The notes beneath the pieces are model-generated. The model was not told the DNA's origin and did no database searches. It was given only the letters and a program-made list of their open reading frames with translations. The translations under genes were made by a program, and so were the position numbers. Of a stretch of 64,000 nt of DNA, positions 45,895-58,828 are shown piece by piece. Source of the stretch: Paramecium tetraurelia (lineage: Eukaryota; Ciliophora; Oligohymenophorea; Peniculida; Parameciidae); contig NW_001799455.1 of assembly GCF_000165425.1 (NCBI RefSeq), forward strand, positions 310,001 through 374,000, written 5' to 3'. Position 1 is the stretch's first letter. Each line of letters opens with the position of its first letter.

Positions 45895-48360
45895 ATGAGT
45901 GCTAGTACTACAAAAAAGAAGTTGAACATAAATTCTCAACCTTTTAATATTGAATAACCTGAAAAGTAACCTCATCATTCTCTTGTACATACATCAAAGC
46001 CTTATCAACCTAAAAATGAAATTCAAGAATATTTCTCATAAAAGAGTTATACTCCTATTGATGAGCTGGCTCCTGACTTCAACTATCATAAGTCCACTTA
46101 GCATTAATAAGAACCTGCTTAAGTCGTCAACTAAAATCAAGGACCCAAAGAAAAAAAAAAACTTAGAAAGACACATTATGAATTTTAAGTCGACCCTAAT
46201 TTAGCAGAGAAGGTACCTTTTTAGACTAACTTACAAGATTGATTAAAAAAGCAAGGAGGAATTGGAATTGCAGAAACTAGAAGAATAAAGAAAAATAGAG
46301 GAGGAGAAATTAAAATTAGAATAAGAAGAGCTTCGAAGATAAGAAGAGTTAATCAAGTTGGAAGAGTTAAGAAAATAAGAAGAAGAGAATTATCAACCAA
46401 GACCATACACAAAAGAGTAGCTTGAATCCATGTTTGCAAACATGAATGATTTTTAATATTTTGAAAGTGACATTAATTGGATCAAAATCAAGGATAGAAA
46501 ACATTTTGATTATAAAGAATTCAAAAGGTACGAACAAAGAAAAGACAGCAAAATCCCAACTCAAAAGAAGGATACCAAAACAGAAATCCAATTGGATAGA
46601 CAACCAGTACAATAGAATGAGCCCCCTTAAAAATTTCCTAAAAGAGCCCAAATCTCTATCTAAGAATAACTCTGGAAGGATAAATTGAAATAAGAAGCTT
46701 ATGCTTGGTCTTAGATTCTTGACACCACTCCTGAATAAAAGAAAGCCATCGAAAAGGATCTCAAATATAGGTTGAATCAATTGGCTCCAGATAATGAAGG
46801 CCAAGTTTCCAAATATATTATTGAAACCATTGAATAAAAGTACGTCTCCTTTAATATTCATTAGTTAAGATTTCATCGACTTTTTGACTGAAAAAATAAT
46901 TGAAAAAGCCCAGATCGAACCTAAGTACAGAGGACTGTATATCAATTTATGTTCCAAATTGGCTACTCTACCCTCTTTGTAATTGAAGGTGCAAGATAAA
47001 AATGGCAAGACCAAACAACAGTCCAAATTCAAAGCCTCTCTTTTGAATAGAGTCTAGAAAATGTTCAACAGTAGAAAGACAATGGATTACGACACCTCTA
47101 AACTGAAACAAGAAGAAAAGATATAGTTCCACATGATTAGAAAGAGGAAGATTATGGGAAGTAAGACAGATAAATTATCTTATAGATGTTAGATTTATTG
47201 GTGGATTATATTTAACTTCATTATTACCTATACAAGCCTTATCCAGTGTATTGTCAGAATTGATGGGAGAATACCTTATTGGTTATGTTCCCAAAGAAGA
47301 TACTGCTGATGAGTCTTTAGAAGGATTGATTGAACTTATAGATCAAAGTAATCTTTGGAATATATAAATTAGTTGGTCAAAGTTTTAATTAAAATGAAAG
47401 GATAGTTGATGAAGCATTTATTAACAAAATTGGGTAGATTCTGAATGGATAGAAAAAGTCACTTGATCAGATTGAAGGCCTATTTAGAGATATAAAAAAA
47501 TAGACAGTTTTAGATTTGATGTAGAAAGTCTTTGAGAAACTTTTGGAGAATTATCATTTTTCTTAAAGAATTAGATTGCTCATTGAAAATTTATTGGATA
47601 AAATTAAAAAAGGCTGGCAAGGATCATATGCTAAAAAGGAAGAACTGGCAGAAAGCGCCTAAAAAAATAATGAACAAGAAGAAGATGATCCTTTGGAACT
47701 GTAATTGAGAGAGGCTAGACAAAACTCTGCAAAGAAGGAGAATTCTTCTAATGAGCTGGATTAGAAAATAAGAGCAAAAGATATAGCCATGTTTGTGAGC
47801 AGCTCATTTTAATTTGACCCAGTTGATTAGATGGATAAATTAAGAGGTTAGTTGAAGTATATCAAACTTGAAGCCCCTGAATTAATGATAGTCTTCTTTG
47901 AAACTTTCTTTTAGAACATGTTAGCTTGTATTTATCTATAACATATTCACTTTAGCAAAATAAGTCAAACAGAATATTGAGAGAGCTCAATTAGTATTCG
48001 ATTTATTAGTTATGGAAGAAGCAGATGAAGAAGTAGTTTCAAAGGCACTTCAATATGTAATTCTTATTTATATATCTTAAGATCTTGGATGAAGATCTAG
48101 TCTATAACATCAGTGAATCTAAAACATCTTGGAAATTAATTACCAATATATTGTCTTACTTTATTCTTGAATAAAATTGGAATGCCTTGAAGAAGCTTTA
48201 TCTAAAGCCCCTTCTTGATATCGAAGAGTTCAATGAATTTTTGATTAGAGTAGGAAATCAACTAATCATCTAAATCCCAGATTAATCAGGTAGAGAGTTG
48301 ATTGTCAAGTATTTTAATATGCTCAAATAAGATCTGAGCACTTAATTAAATTTTGATTGA
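45895..48360 (+). CDS. eIF4G-like MIF4G-domain translation factor
   Basis: 770 aa. A disordered Gln/Pro-rich N-terminus is followed by a charged helix (EELRRQEELIKLEELRKQEE). The central MIF4G domain has the typical helices: RAQISIQEQLWKDKLKQ, the ILDTTPEQKKAIEKDLKYRL block equivalent to the ILNKLTPEKF motif, DFIDFLTEKIIEKAQIEPKY, YINLCSKLATLPSLQLK, and DVRFIGGLYLTSLLP (IKFIGELF..LL in eIF4G). The C-terminal half is helical and acidic, as in MA3/W2 regions. Such factors bridge mRNA cap complex, eIF4A and the ribosome. Six introns: 46213-46237, 46840-46864, 47161-47185, 47348-47372 (25 nt each), 47928-47955 (28), 48057-48081 (25). eIF4G versus a related MIF4G protein is not certain. Confidence 0.88.
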
Positions 48361-48572
48361 AATATGTTTCCTATATATCATTTAAGATTGCAATTAAATT
48401 ATTCGTATGAATTAATTTCTACTCTGATCTCCATCTATGCAAATCTATTTATAAACATTATTCTTTGAATTCAGATTATTAATTTTGTTTTATGGATTGT
48501 TTTTATGATCTCCTTTGAAAAACAAAAAATTAAGCTTATTTTAATCTCAATATTATTATAATTATTTTATAA

Positions 48573-48926
48573 ATGTTTGAGGAACCAATTATGGAATCAA
48601 TGCTTGATCACAGTCAACCTCTCACTCTAGGTTAGAAATTGCAAACTATGAACTTCCCTCTTAAAACCCTTTCAGAAGTAAAAGAGAAATACAAATACTA
48701 AATTGATTATTCCACATTGCAAGAGAGGAAATTTAATCTCAGAAAAACTCGATAGCCTATCATCATATTTTCCTCTGCTGAGATAGACATACCCCTCCCA
48801 AGAAGTGAAGTAAGGGTTAAATCAGTTATATCTCCAGAAATCAATCAAAGTCTCTTATTTGTTTCTGTTTAACCCCATAATAATACTAAAAGCAGAAGTC
48901 TAGGTTTCAGAAAAAAGCGCTAATGA
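48573..48926 (+). CDS. Small hypothetical protein
   Basis: 117 aa, single exon. Polar, with basic C-terminus (SRSLGFRKKRQ) and a Ser/Pro pattern. Not recognised. The clean ATG-to-TGA frame and codon use like its neighbours support a gene. Confidence 0.55.
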
Positions 48927-50199
48927 ATTTTATAACTGAAAGGGGGGTATCAACATTCTATTTTGTGATTATACCTCTTATTATAATTAATTATTTAGAA
49001 ATTATAAATAGTCTCCTTTTACTCAAATTGAATAATTTATTCCTAACAAGAGATCAAGTTGAATAGTTATGCCAATTTTCAGCACTCTATACTCCCTTGC
49101 CCAATTTTATACCATATTTAAAAATCTCCCAATCAATTTATTAAACTTTAAACCCATTATTGATATCATATAAATCTCTTAACAAACATCCCAAAGATAC
49201 AAGAAGATTTAAGTAGGTAGACATGTTATCATTTCAAATTTACTAAATTATTTGATTAAATTATGGAATAATTTAAAGGAAGAATTATTGTATTCTTTTT
49301 TTGAAAAAATATAAATATCCATTATAACCATTTTCTAAATTACAAAAACATAATCTAAATACTAGGAAAAAGAATTGTTAAGAAAAAAGTTTTAGGAAAT
49401 TCAAACATCTAATTTATAATTTATAAAAAACGAAAAATAATAAAAAATTTTCTTTCTTAAATTATTTTTAAATAATATACGTCGCATGTTACAGATATAC
49501 CAAGAAAAAATAATAGTTCTCTTTAGTCTATATAATTTTAATTTTCTTATTTTATTATATACTAATTATTCTAAAACTAAAACGATGCAGTTCTTATAAA
49601 CCTTATCAAACAATTAACAGATTGAAAGGTGTTATCATTTTGGTTAAGGATTTATTTAGTATGTCTCATAAAAATTCACAAATATTATTTTTTCAAATTA
49701 ATACCCAAAATAAAGTAGAACGCTGAAAAATAATCATCTATGTGTGATGGGATTTACTAAATATTTATTTTGTTGATTTCTAATTTTGGTATGTCTAATC
49801 ATTTATTGAACTCTTCTAGATTTTAAGTTTTATTCATAATTTTTTAAATTTGTAAAGAGCAAAATTTGATGGCATTGAGAGTTTATTATAACCCATCATC
49901 TCGATAAGTATAGTCATGATCCCTTTCAATATTATATTCTGCAAAATGTTTTATTCATCAAATGCTTTTTTTAGATTGATTTAATCAATGATGACGAGCA
50001 TAAGATTATATCATTGATGATATAATGAATTACTAGTATAATATTAAAGTAATAAAATTTAATTATTACGTATTAGAAAGAAAAAATTATTAAGAAGATA
50101 TTTTGCTTTGAATTGACTCACTTAGTGTGAATTTGAATTAAAGAAATCAGACATTGAAATTTAGAATTAATTGAAAAAAATAATATATATATTTATCAA
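48927..50199. other. Gene-poor AT-rich region
   Basis: 1.27 kb upstream of the zinc transporter gene. No supported gene. It should hold that gene's promoter. No metal-response element recognised. Confidence 0.5.
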
Positions 50200-51979
50200 A
50201 TGAACAAAGAGGAGGAGCCCATTCAAGAGCCATTAATTTAGGAAAGTAGTTAATAAAACAAAGGAAAAGGTCAGAGAGGAATGTCTTAAATGTCTGCATT
50301 GACTGAAGAAACAAAGAATGAGACTCATATTTATGAAATTCCAGATCTGACTAATGTTACCCAAAATGTTCTTTGTAGGTTAATAGCTGTTTCAGTAGTT
50401 TGTGTTGTATTTTTGATTGCAGAAGTATGTATTTTGACCTAAATTTTAAGGTTATAGGAGGGCTATGGGCATAATCACTAGCCATATTATCCGACGCAGC
50501 ACATATGTTTTCTGACATGAGTGGGTTTTTCATATCAATATTTTCAATTTGGCTTGCTTAGCGACCTGCTTCTTAGAAAATGTCATTTGGATATCATAGA
50601 GCGGAAGTAATTGGGGCATTGGCAAGTATAGTATTGATTTGGGGACTGACGATTTTGTTATTTTATGAAGCAACCGAGAGAATGGTAAATCAGACTTTGG
50701 TAACTGATCCACTGATAATGTTGATAACAGCAGGATTTGGATTATTTTGTAATTTAGTAATGGCAAAAGTATTGCATTCTTCACCAACAGGGGGACATGA
50801 TCATGGAAATATTATGCATTAATGTAGTGGACATCATCATGGACATGGACACGATCACAATCACGGACACGATCATAATCATGATCACAATACTCATAAT
50901 GAAGAAAGTAAAAAGTAGATAAAGAAGAAATTTCAAGTTAAATAAAAACGATCTATGGTCAGTGAGAATGGAGTAAGTTTGTTAATCGTTGAATAATGTA
51001 TTGAATCTGAATCTAGTTCTAATAAGAGCAAGAGCAATAAAACAATTGAAGAGGCCAGTAGGGAAAGTAAGTAATCGAGTAATGGTAAATAAAATTACTC
51101 ATAAGAATAAGTTACTTAATAATCAAATTAAAAAGAAATTGCAGATCAAAATAACTCCGAAAGTTGTGATCACGATCACTCCAAATAAATAGGTTCTGAT
51201 GAATTCATAAGCTAAAATAACATATCAAAAAAAAAAATAGAAAATAAAAATTAGTCAGACTAGAGTCATAGTTGTTCTCATGATCACACTCATAGTGATT
51301 CTCACGAACACGATCATGATCACGACCATCATGACCACGATCATGATCACCATGATCACGATGAAAGAGATGAGCAGACCAAGAGGAGAAAAAATAAAGT
51401 GAAAAATCATAATCTATCAGAAATCAATGAACATGATAATTATAATTTGAAAGCAGCTATGATTCATGTCATAGGAGATATCTTACAATCAATAGGAGTT
51501 TTAATTGCTGCTATATTAATTTATATATTTGGCCAAAAAAAGGATGAAAACAATGAAATTGTATTCACTTATTGGTAATATGCTGATCCTCTATGCACAT
51601 ATTTGTTTAGTATTCTGGTTCTCTTTACAACATTCGGAGTTGCAAAAGAATGCGTACGAGTGTTAATGGAGGGTACTCCAACAAGTAATAATCAATTATC
51701 ATACATATGTTAGACTTAATCATCGAGGAGTTTCGAGATAGACTAAATGCAATTCACAGAGTAAGGGAAGTTCATGATCTTCATATTTGGTCTTTGTCTG
51801 TAGGAAAGCCAGCTATGTCTGCCCACATAGTTTGTCTAGAGAACCCTGAATATGTATTAAAGAAGGCAACAAAATTATGCAGAAAATTTGGGATCTATCA
51901 TTCGACCATACAGATTGAACTCTTAGATAGATAGGGAGCAATTGATTACATTAAATGTAATCATAACTTGCATAAATGA
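50200..51979 (+). CDS. Zinc transporter, cation diffusion facilitator (ZnT/SLC30) family
   Basis: 574 aa. The zinc-site motifs are present: SDAAHMFSDMSGFF in TM2 (H-x3-D) and HVIGDILQSIGVL in TM5 (H-x3-D). Six membrane spans flank a very large cytosolic loop between TM4 and TM5 with two His/Asp-rich clusters (about 50803-50898 and 51268-51360; repeats of the HDHDH kind) separated by a Ser/Gln/Lys linker. The C-terminal domain has the CDF ferredoxin-like core (REVHDLHIWSLSVGKPAMSA). CDFs move zinc out of the cytosol by proton exchange. Introns: 50425-50450 (26 nt) and 51685-51713 (29). The double His cluster makes the loop unusually long for the family. Confidence 0.96.
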
Positions 51980-52017
51980 TTATTTTTATATTAACACTCC
52001 AAATAGAATTACAAAAA

Positions 52018-52911
52018 TCATTGCACATTTTCCTCTGAAATAATTCCAATAGTTTCTTCGATAGGGATTGAGGCTTTGTTCAAAATCACATAGTTTGCTT
52101 TCTTCAACATCCTTATGGATATCAAAATTAAGAGTATGAGCATTACTATAAATAGATAAAAAAAGATTTATTCGTCTAATTTTATGGTGGTGTTTTTTTC
52201 AACCACAGAATATATATTGCAATATTCAGGTGGATCGTTATGCAACTTCTAACATAGTTAAACAATCATATCATTAAATGGTTAATATGTAATGTCCTTA
52301 TTATCTAGAAATACATTGAGGAAACTCTAATTATATTATTTATTCATTTCTTTGGACAATATGTAATTTTCAAGCAATGCTTTGTCACCCACTCCTTTGA
52401 AGCTAGCATTAATGCATTCATCAAGTTCTGTAATATTGTAATTAATGATGTTCTTCAAAATATTCTCAGAGCAAAATGTGTAATGTGGATTCTCTAAACA
52501 ATCTTACGAAAATAGATTGATGTAACTTAAGTATATGTATATATTGGTTGTATATAAGCAATTCTACCTAATAATTTCTGTAAGCAGCAATTGACCATTG
52601 GCAAAAGGGGAGAATTCTAGATTTGAAGACATAATTGCTTACAACAATATCTACCTCCTCCAAAGCAATTTGGTTCAGGCTAAGTATAATTATGTCTTTG
52701 TTAGCAAGTGTAACATGGCAAGATGTGATTTACAATGTTTAGGATTACTTAATTGATGTATAAATGTATTACATCCTTTTTCTTCAAATTATTCATAATG
52801 TTATTCTAGTCTTCCCAAGTAGGCTAACGATTCCTTGTTAGTGATATCGATTCCAATAGTCAGATTGAGTGAAGCCAAGCAATTTCCTATAAATAATGAT
52901 AAGAATAACAT
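52018..52911 (-). CDS. VSR-like cargo sorting receptor, type I membrane protein
   Basis: 280 aa. Signal peptide (MLFLSLFIGNCLASLNLT), luminal domain, one C-terminal span (IFFYLFIVMLILLILISI) and a 25-residue cytosolic tail. The luminal part follows the plant vacuolar sorting receptor pattern: LPCYTCQQRHN, CFGGGRYCQ (HGRYC block), TEIIRQNCLY (NLRQVCVY block), conserved Cys and the thioredoxin-like SFLNVFLDNKDITYQPFND (TILPTLVVNNRQYRG block), ending PPEYC. The N-terminal PA domain of plant VSRs is much reduced. Introns: 52748-52772 (25 nt), 52617-52642 (26). Start 29 bp after the stop of the Nudix gene. VSR homology is inference from motif order. Confidence 0.8.
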
Positions 52912-52939
52912 AAAAATGAATACTAAAATTAATACATAT

Positions 52940-53536
52940 TCATTAATTGTTAAATTGTTGTCCCAAAGCAAAAAACCATAGAAGCCCAGCAATTTCATAG
53001 TTTTTCTCTTTAGCTAATTATAATATTTCGTCAGTCATAGTCTTGCCCATACTCACTTTGTAAACAATAATATTCTCGTCTGATTCCAAATGTTATTTAG
53101 GATTGATGTTAACTTCTGAATCCCCATCAACATCCACAATAACGCAGAGTCCATGCTCTGTAGACTTCCAAGGGTCGTTTCTAATACGCACTCCATTGTA
53201 TTGATATTATCCGATTTATGCAGTGTATCCTGTTTCCTCCTTGATTTCTCTTAGACCATTCTCTTAGATGCTGCCTTCAGGGTCTACGATGCCTGCTGGG
53301 AATTCTAGACAGAACTTTCTAATTGGAGGTCTGAAATTGGCTATAACAATCACTTAAGATGGTTTATCTTTGTATTTGATAATGGGTATGATGTCAACGC
53401 CTCCTCTATTTCCTGGAGGTCTTTCGACATACTCCCAAACTTTTTAGTGTCCATTCACTTGGAAATGAAGGAGTTTGAAATGCAGCCACTTACCTTCATA
53501 GATTAGTTATTCATCAACCTTAGTATTGGAATCCAT
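52940..53536 (-). CDS. Nudix hydrolase, ADP-ribose pyrophosphatase (NUDT5) like
   Basis: 198 aa, single exon. Blocks: KVWEYVERPPGNRGGVDIIP, VIVIANFRPPIRKFCLEFPA, and the Nudix box core LREIKEETGY with its three metal-binding Glu. FPAGIVDPEGS precedes it; here the order is Pro-Glu-Gly where the family normally has x-Gly-Glu, so the first Glu of the Nudix box sits one place early. Enzymes of this type hydrolyse ADP-ribose and related nucleotide sugars. The length matches NUDT5-like proteins. Confidence 0.92.
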
Positions 53537-53617
53537 AGTTATAAAAATATTACGTATTATGTATAGAAAATAAATGTAGTGATGCAGCAAATCCAGAAAT
53601 AAATTAAATATCCAAAT

Positions 53618-54736
<1,119 letters not shown>

Positions 54737-54873
54737 CATTTGCTTAAATGATATATTATTCAAATTATTAGTAAAATAAACATCATTTAACTTTCAAGAT
54801 TTATTTTTAAATAGATATAGTATAAAGTATATCAAGATATTTGATCATTAATTAGAATAAATGGAATTCCTTG

Positions 54874-55814
54874 TCATCTGCTTTTTTCTACCTGATTCTG
54901 CAAAGGGATCTTTAGAGAAGTTTGAAGCTTTTTGTTTCTAAAAAAACGATTGAAACTTTTAAAATGTTAATCATCTTCAATCTTATATGGCTAAGAATAG
55001 TCATTGTCATCCTCAAAGACTATCTACTTTTTTGGAAAGTATTTCTTGAATAATTATTTACTCGATGATGCATGATTTATTGCAGCTTTAATGACTTCCT
55101 CATTCTAAATTGGCTATCTATAACCTGGGAATCCTCTTATGTATTATACTCTTATACCCATATCTAGCTTTGTATAATTGTAGGAACTGTCCAACTGAGG
55201 GTTTTCTCTCTTCTATCACCAGTTTCTTCAATCTAAGATCTTGATTGTTATCCCAGATTTCAAACTCTTCATCCGCACTCACCTAACTTTCAGTAACAGA
55301 AACAAGTGACTGTCTGCAATTAATACTACTCTATTTTTGTAAGGCTTGTCTCGGTTAAATTTAGATGACACTTTTTTAAAATTAGCCCATCTATTTTACA
55401 ACTCTATTTGTTAAAGATCTGCAAGTCAAACTCATCTACAAAGATCTGTATTGATTTGAATTTTATTAGTTTGTTTTTATCGATTTGATACGAAAGTTTT
55501 ATGAACTTTTCATTAATTTATATAATAAATATTAGCATCTATAAAAGTTCTCACAACTGCATCCTGTATAATTGTATCCTCAATCTCTCCATGTATGCTG
55601 CATCTAACTTTTTCTCATATTGTTCCAGCAGCTTTATTTCCTTATCAAATGATTGTATTTCTTTCAATGGACCTCGCTCACATAATCGCTGTCTGATTGG
55701 CTCTCGAGATATTTGTCCCAAAAAGGAATTGCTTCTAGGATATCTGCAAACTCCCTCCGTCTTTAGCCTATACGAAGACCTATTATCTTTATTCTTCTTT
55801 ATACTGGGTAACAT
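54874..55814 (-). CDS. Basic polar protein, unknown
   Basis: 299 aa. Starts MLPSIKKNKDNRSSYRLKTE and contains a short coiled coil (FDKEIKLLEQYEKKLDAAY). Ser/Gln/Arg-rich middle, an ordered block EEFEIWDNNQDLRLKKLVIE, then KARYGGFPGYRQPIQNEEV, an acidic patch (VFEDDNDYSQPYKIEDD) and a basic tail. Introns: 55539-55557 (19 nt, GTT...TAG) and 55136-55157 (22). Not recognised; the GFPGYR..IQNEEVIKAA part looks like a conserved peptide motif of ciliary or microtubule-binding proteins, but this is a guess. Confidence 0.73.
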
Positions 55815-55923
55815 TTGCTGTTAATTAATTATCTTTATTATATATGGGCAAACTCAAACACACACCAAAAAACTTCTTTACCTATGATTTACATTCTATT
55901 CATTAAAACAGATAAACTATCAC

Positions 55924-56206
55924 TCAGAATCCATAGAATTTGGGATCTTTCATAAATATTCGAATTTTCCAAACATCTATGATTTCATTTTAGCCTAATT
56001 TTCTCTGTGTTACTTCAAGTTCCTATTAGTAGATTAATCATATCATTATTCCCCTTATATCTTCCAAACCATATTCATTTAATCTTTTTTCTAACAAAAA
56101 ATTATATTCGCATAAAATAAGAATTTCACTATTCTTTCTAATCAGATAACTCAAAATTTTAATATCACACAGCTATAGAAATTATTCTAAAATTCAACCT
56201 TTTAGA
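55924..56206 (-). pseudogene. Coding-like segment with in-frame TGA, possible decayed gene
   Basis: Minus-strand frame LEQFLQLCDIKILSYLIRKN ... LLEKRLNEYGLEDIRGIMI looks like real protein, then meets TGA at 56038-56040 and continues in the same frame as LIYQQELEVTQRKLGQNEII to a second TGA at 55924-55926. There is no GT donor that would splice the TGA out, and the 5' end is also closed by a TGA with no ATG. A decayed gene is the simplest reading; a missed exon structure is possible. Confidence 0.4.
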
Positions 56207-56385
56207 TGCACTTCACAACATCACTAACCTCTAATTACGTACTTATCTTTATATTTGAATTTGTTGATATATAACAAAATAAAAAAACAAAAAATCTTTT
56301 GGAAATTAAGATGTGAAATATCTGAAATGGGTTTTTATACAATAAATAAAGAGGAATCTTAAAAAAGCAATAAAATATAAGAAAA

Positions 56386-56685
56386 TCAAATTTAATATTT
56401 ATCAGGATAGAATTTCTAGACTACGTCCCTAATTAATTTAGGTTCAAATTGTATTGGAATCTATGCCTTAGGTGTTTGGGGTGTTTGATTATCTAGATTT
56501 GATTCAGAATCCAACCTTGATTGGGGTTTCTTTTAATTAGTTAGCCACCTTTCATAGTACTCATTTTTTTTGTTTCCTTTTTATATTTGAATGATTGTAT
56601 TTGTATCTACTGATGTATTTCTCTTTCGACTTTATATTGCCTTCTTATGAAACCTGTTATTCATTATACCCAATGTGTTGTTCAT
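56386..56685 (-). CDS. Small basic protein, unknown
   Basis: 99 aa, single exon. MNNTLGIMNNRFHKKAIQSR at the start, a middle KKNEYYERWLTNQKKPQ and a Pro/Gln/Thr linker before IQFEPKLIRDVVQKFYPDKY. Clean ATG-TGA frame; not recognised. Confidence 0.55.
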
Positions 56686-56905
56686 AGCAATTGATTATTA
56701 TTTTTATTAAACCAAGTATTTTACTAAGTACGAATCTTTCAAAATTTTTAGACAATAGACAATAGAGATTCTTGAAAACATGTATTAAATATTATAAAAT
56801 TTTGAAACCGAATAGTGCAATATTGATGTATTTTAGAAAACACATTTATTTTAAATTAGTTATTATATTTAAAAATAACATAAAAAATCCATTTGATTCA
56901 TTATT

Positions 56906-57478
56906 TCATAGTATAAAGACAAAGTCTCCATCAAAGAATATCTGTTCAGATTCTAAGTTATTTTCCTTTTAATGATTCACTGCCTCTGCTTAAGGATTTA
57001 TCAAGTCTTCCTTTTAAATTGATTCGGTTATTGATTTTATGACTTTTTAATCTTAAATCTATTGGGAATCTTGTTTCTATTGATTCTCTAATTTCACGGA
57101 TTATTCACTCTATAGAATTAGATTATGTCTTTAAACACTTTTTAAATCAAAATTTTTGTCAGACACTGAATTTTAACTTTCAACATTGCTCCCCTGAAAG
57201 TTAATGGCAGTTTTCATTTGAGATACAAATTATAATAAATTTTAAGCTTCCTGGACTCTAGAAGACTATTTATTTTGGCATAATTGTTATTGAATGAGAT
57301 TCGTACCAAATTTGCCTTATTTAGAGCACAAGCTCTAGAAATTATTCTAAAATTTAAGTGAACAATCATACTTTCGTTATAGAGAATTAACTACTATTAT
57401 TTTAAACAGTGAACTCTTTTAATGTATTTGATTGAATACTTAAAACACATTCTTTTATATGAAATTAAGTTTCATCAT
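56906..57478 (-). CDS. Gln/Ser-rich protein, unknown
   Basis: 190 aa, single exon, from the double ATG at 57476-57478 to TGA 56906-56908. The first 60 residues are more ordered (FKIIVVNSLQRKYDCSLKF, FQSLCSKQGKFGTNLIQQQL), the rest is Gln/Ser/Asn-rich and probably disordered, ending in an acidic SEQIFFDGDFVFIL. A 24-base stretch at 57331-57354 nearly repeats one in the decayed gene at 56171-56194. Not recognised. Confidence 0.6.
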
Positions 57479-57753
57479 CCTCCTTTTTTATCATTTTAAC
57501 AAATTAAAATGGTTTAGGAGTCTTTACATTATTATTGTGTTCAAAATTTTATATTAATGACATAATTTGTTATTGTGGTTTTTTTTACATTTCCTTCTAA
57601 GATGTTTATTTAAGAACCTATTTGAATTTGTTTTATGAATTTTCCACAAATATTTAATTTTTAAGAAGTTAACTTGCAGAAGGTCTTTCTTAAGGATTAA
57701 ATGAAAATATTTGTTGTAAGATAAGTAAAAAGCTTCTTTAGATATTTTCCTTT

Positions 57754-58730
57754 TCATTAAAGAATAGTTCTAAAATAAATATGAGTACAATTGATACAAT
57801 TTTGAGAATATTTCCTTTTTATTTCCTGAATCGAGAGGACTCTTTCATCTGTTTGCCACGGCTATCTTTTTGTAATGAGTTCGTAAACAATGCATCCTGC
57901 ACTCCAAATATCCGATGCCTCAGAATAGTCAGCATATTCAAAAGCTTCAGGAGCACTGTAGTTAGATAAAGAATATTAACTCTGGATCAAGATATCAGAT
58001 ATCAAGATTGTTCCTTCGGGATCCACCAAGACATTTGAGGTCTTTAGATTTCTAATAGAATAAAAATGGATTAAGTACCTATGCAATTTATTCTAAGAAT
58101 GTAAATAATCGAGGGCTTTTAATATTGATTGGAATATTGTTAAAACAAGTTCTTATGAAAATTTACAGTATTTAGAAATTATAGATTGTAAAGAGCCATT
58201 GGACTAAAAATTGGAAAAGACATTGAGGTAATAATTTTTCTTATTATTGCTATTTTCAAAATTCCAACTGATAATGGGTTCTAAGTTTTAATGTCTCAGA
58301 TTGGCGAGCTATTGCAAGTTGTATTTAATAATCTTGAAATTCTCTTTATTGTTAAGGGCTATCTTTTTAATTGCAAGTAATTAAGTTCTATTTAGAAGAT
58401 AACCCGAATACATCGATTTGTTTTCGACTAATTTATCACCTATAACATATTCTTCTTTCTTTTTAGACTACTCTCTAAATAGGCTTTTACTTCAAACTAT
58501 TATTCATCATTCTCACTATCCTCATTAGAGTCTTGTTCCTCTTCCTCATCATCGTCATCATCATCATCGTCATCATCTTAAGAAATCATTCTTTTTTTCA
58601 GTGCTTGAGATCTCAAGGCAACACTTGAATTAATTAAAGTTTGCTATTCTGGTACATGTTCTTGATTGTTTTGAGAGCTTTGATGATTCTGATTGTTAAG
58701 TTAGTTTTGATTGCTTTGTCCACTTCCCAT
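57754..58730 (-). CDS. Probable pseudokinase with N-terminal acidic region
   Basis: 308 aa. MGSGQSNQN start (possible myristoylation), Gln/Asn-rich stretch, and a run of ten Asp followed by Glu (about residues 55-70). The C-terminal 220 residues are a protein kinase fold: Lys of LLAIKKIAL (VAIK) is present, but the catalytic loop reads LHRNLKTSNVLV (HRD Asp replaced by Asn) and the DFG position reads LISDILIQ (no DFG). NYSAPEAFEYADYSE (APE) and SDIWSAGCIVYEL are kept. Loss of both catalytic and metal-binding Asp predicts no phosphotransfer; it may act as a scaffold. The kinase lobe ends early. Introns: 58475-58497 (23 nt), 58052-58078 (27). Confidence 0.88.
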
Positions 58731-58828
58731 TAAGGTATTAATATTTAATAATTAAATTATCTATCTTTGCAAAGTAATATTCATAATTTTTATTCATCAA
58801 TTTTTATTCGTTAAAACCAAAAGATTGT

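Noticed and set aside
46367-46861. 164-aa minus frame over the eIF4G-like gene
   Set aside because: It is antisense to a long, conserved plus-strand coding region.
57491-57757. Lys/Asn-rich minus frame starting at the pseudokinase stop
   Set aside because: It starts inside the TGA overlap of the pseudokinase (ATGA) and is low-complexity AT-rich sequence with no ordered region.
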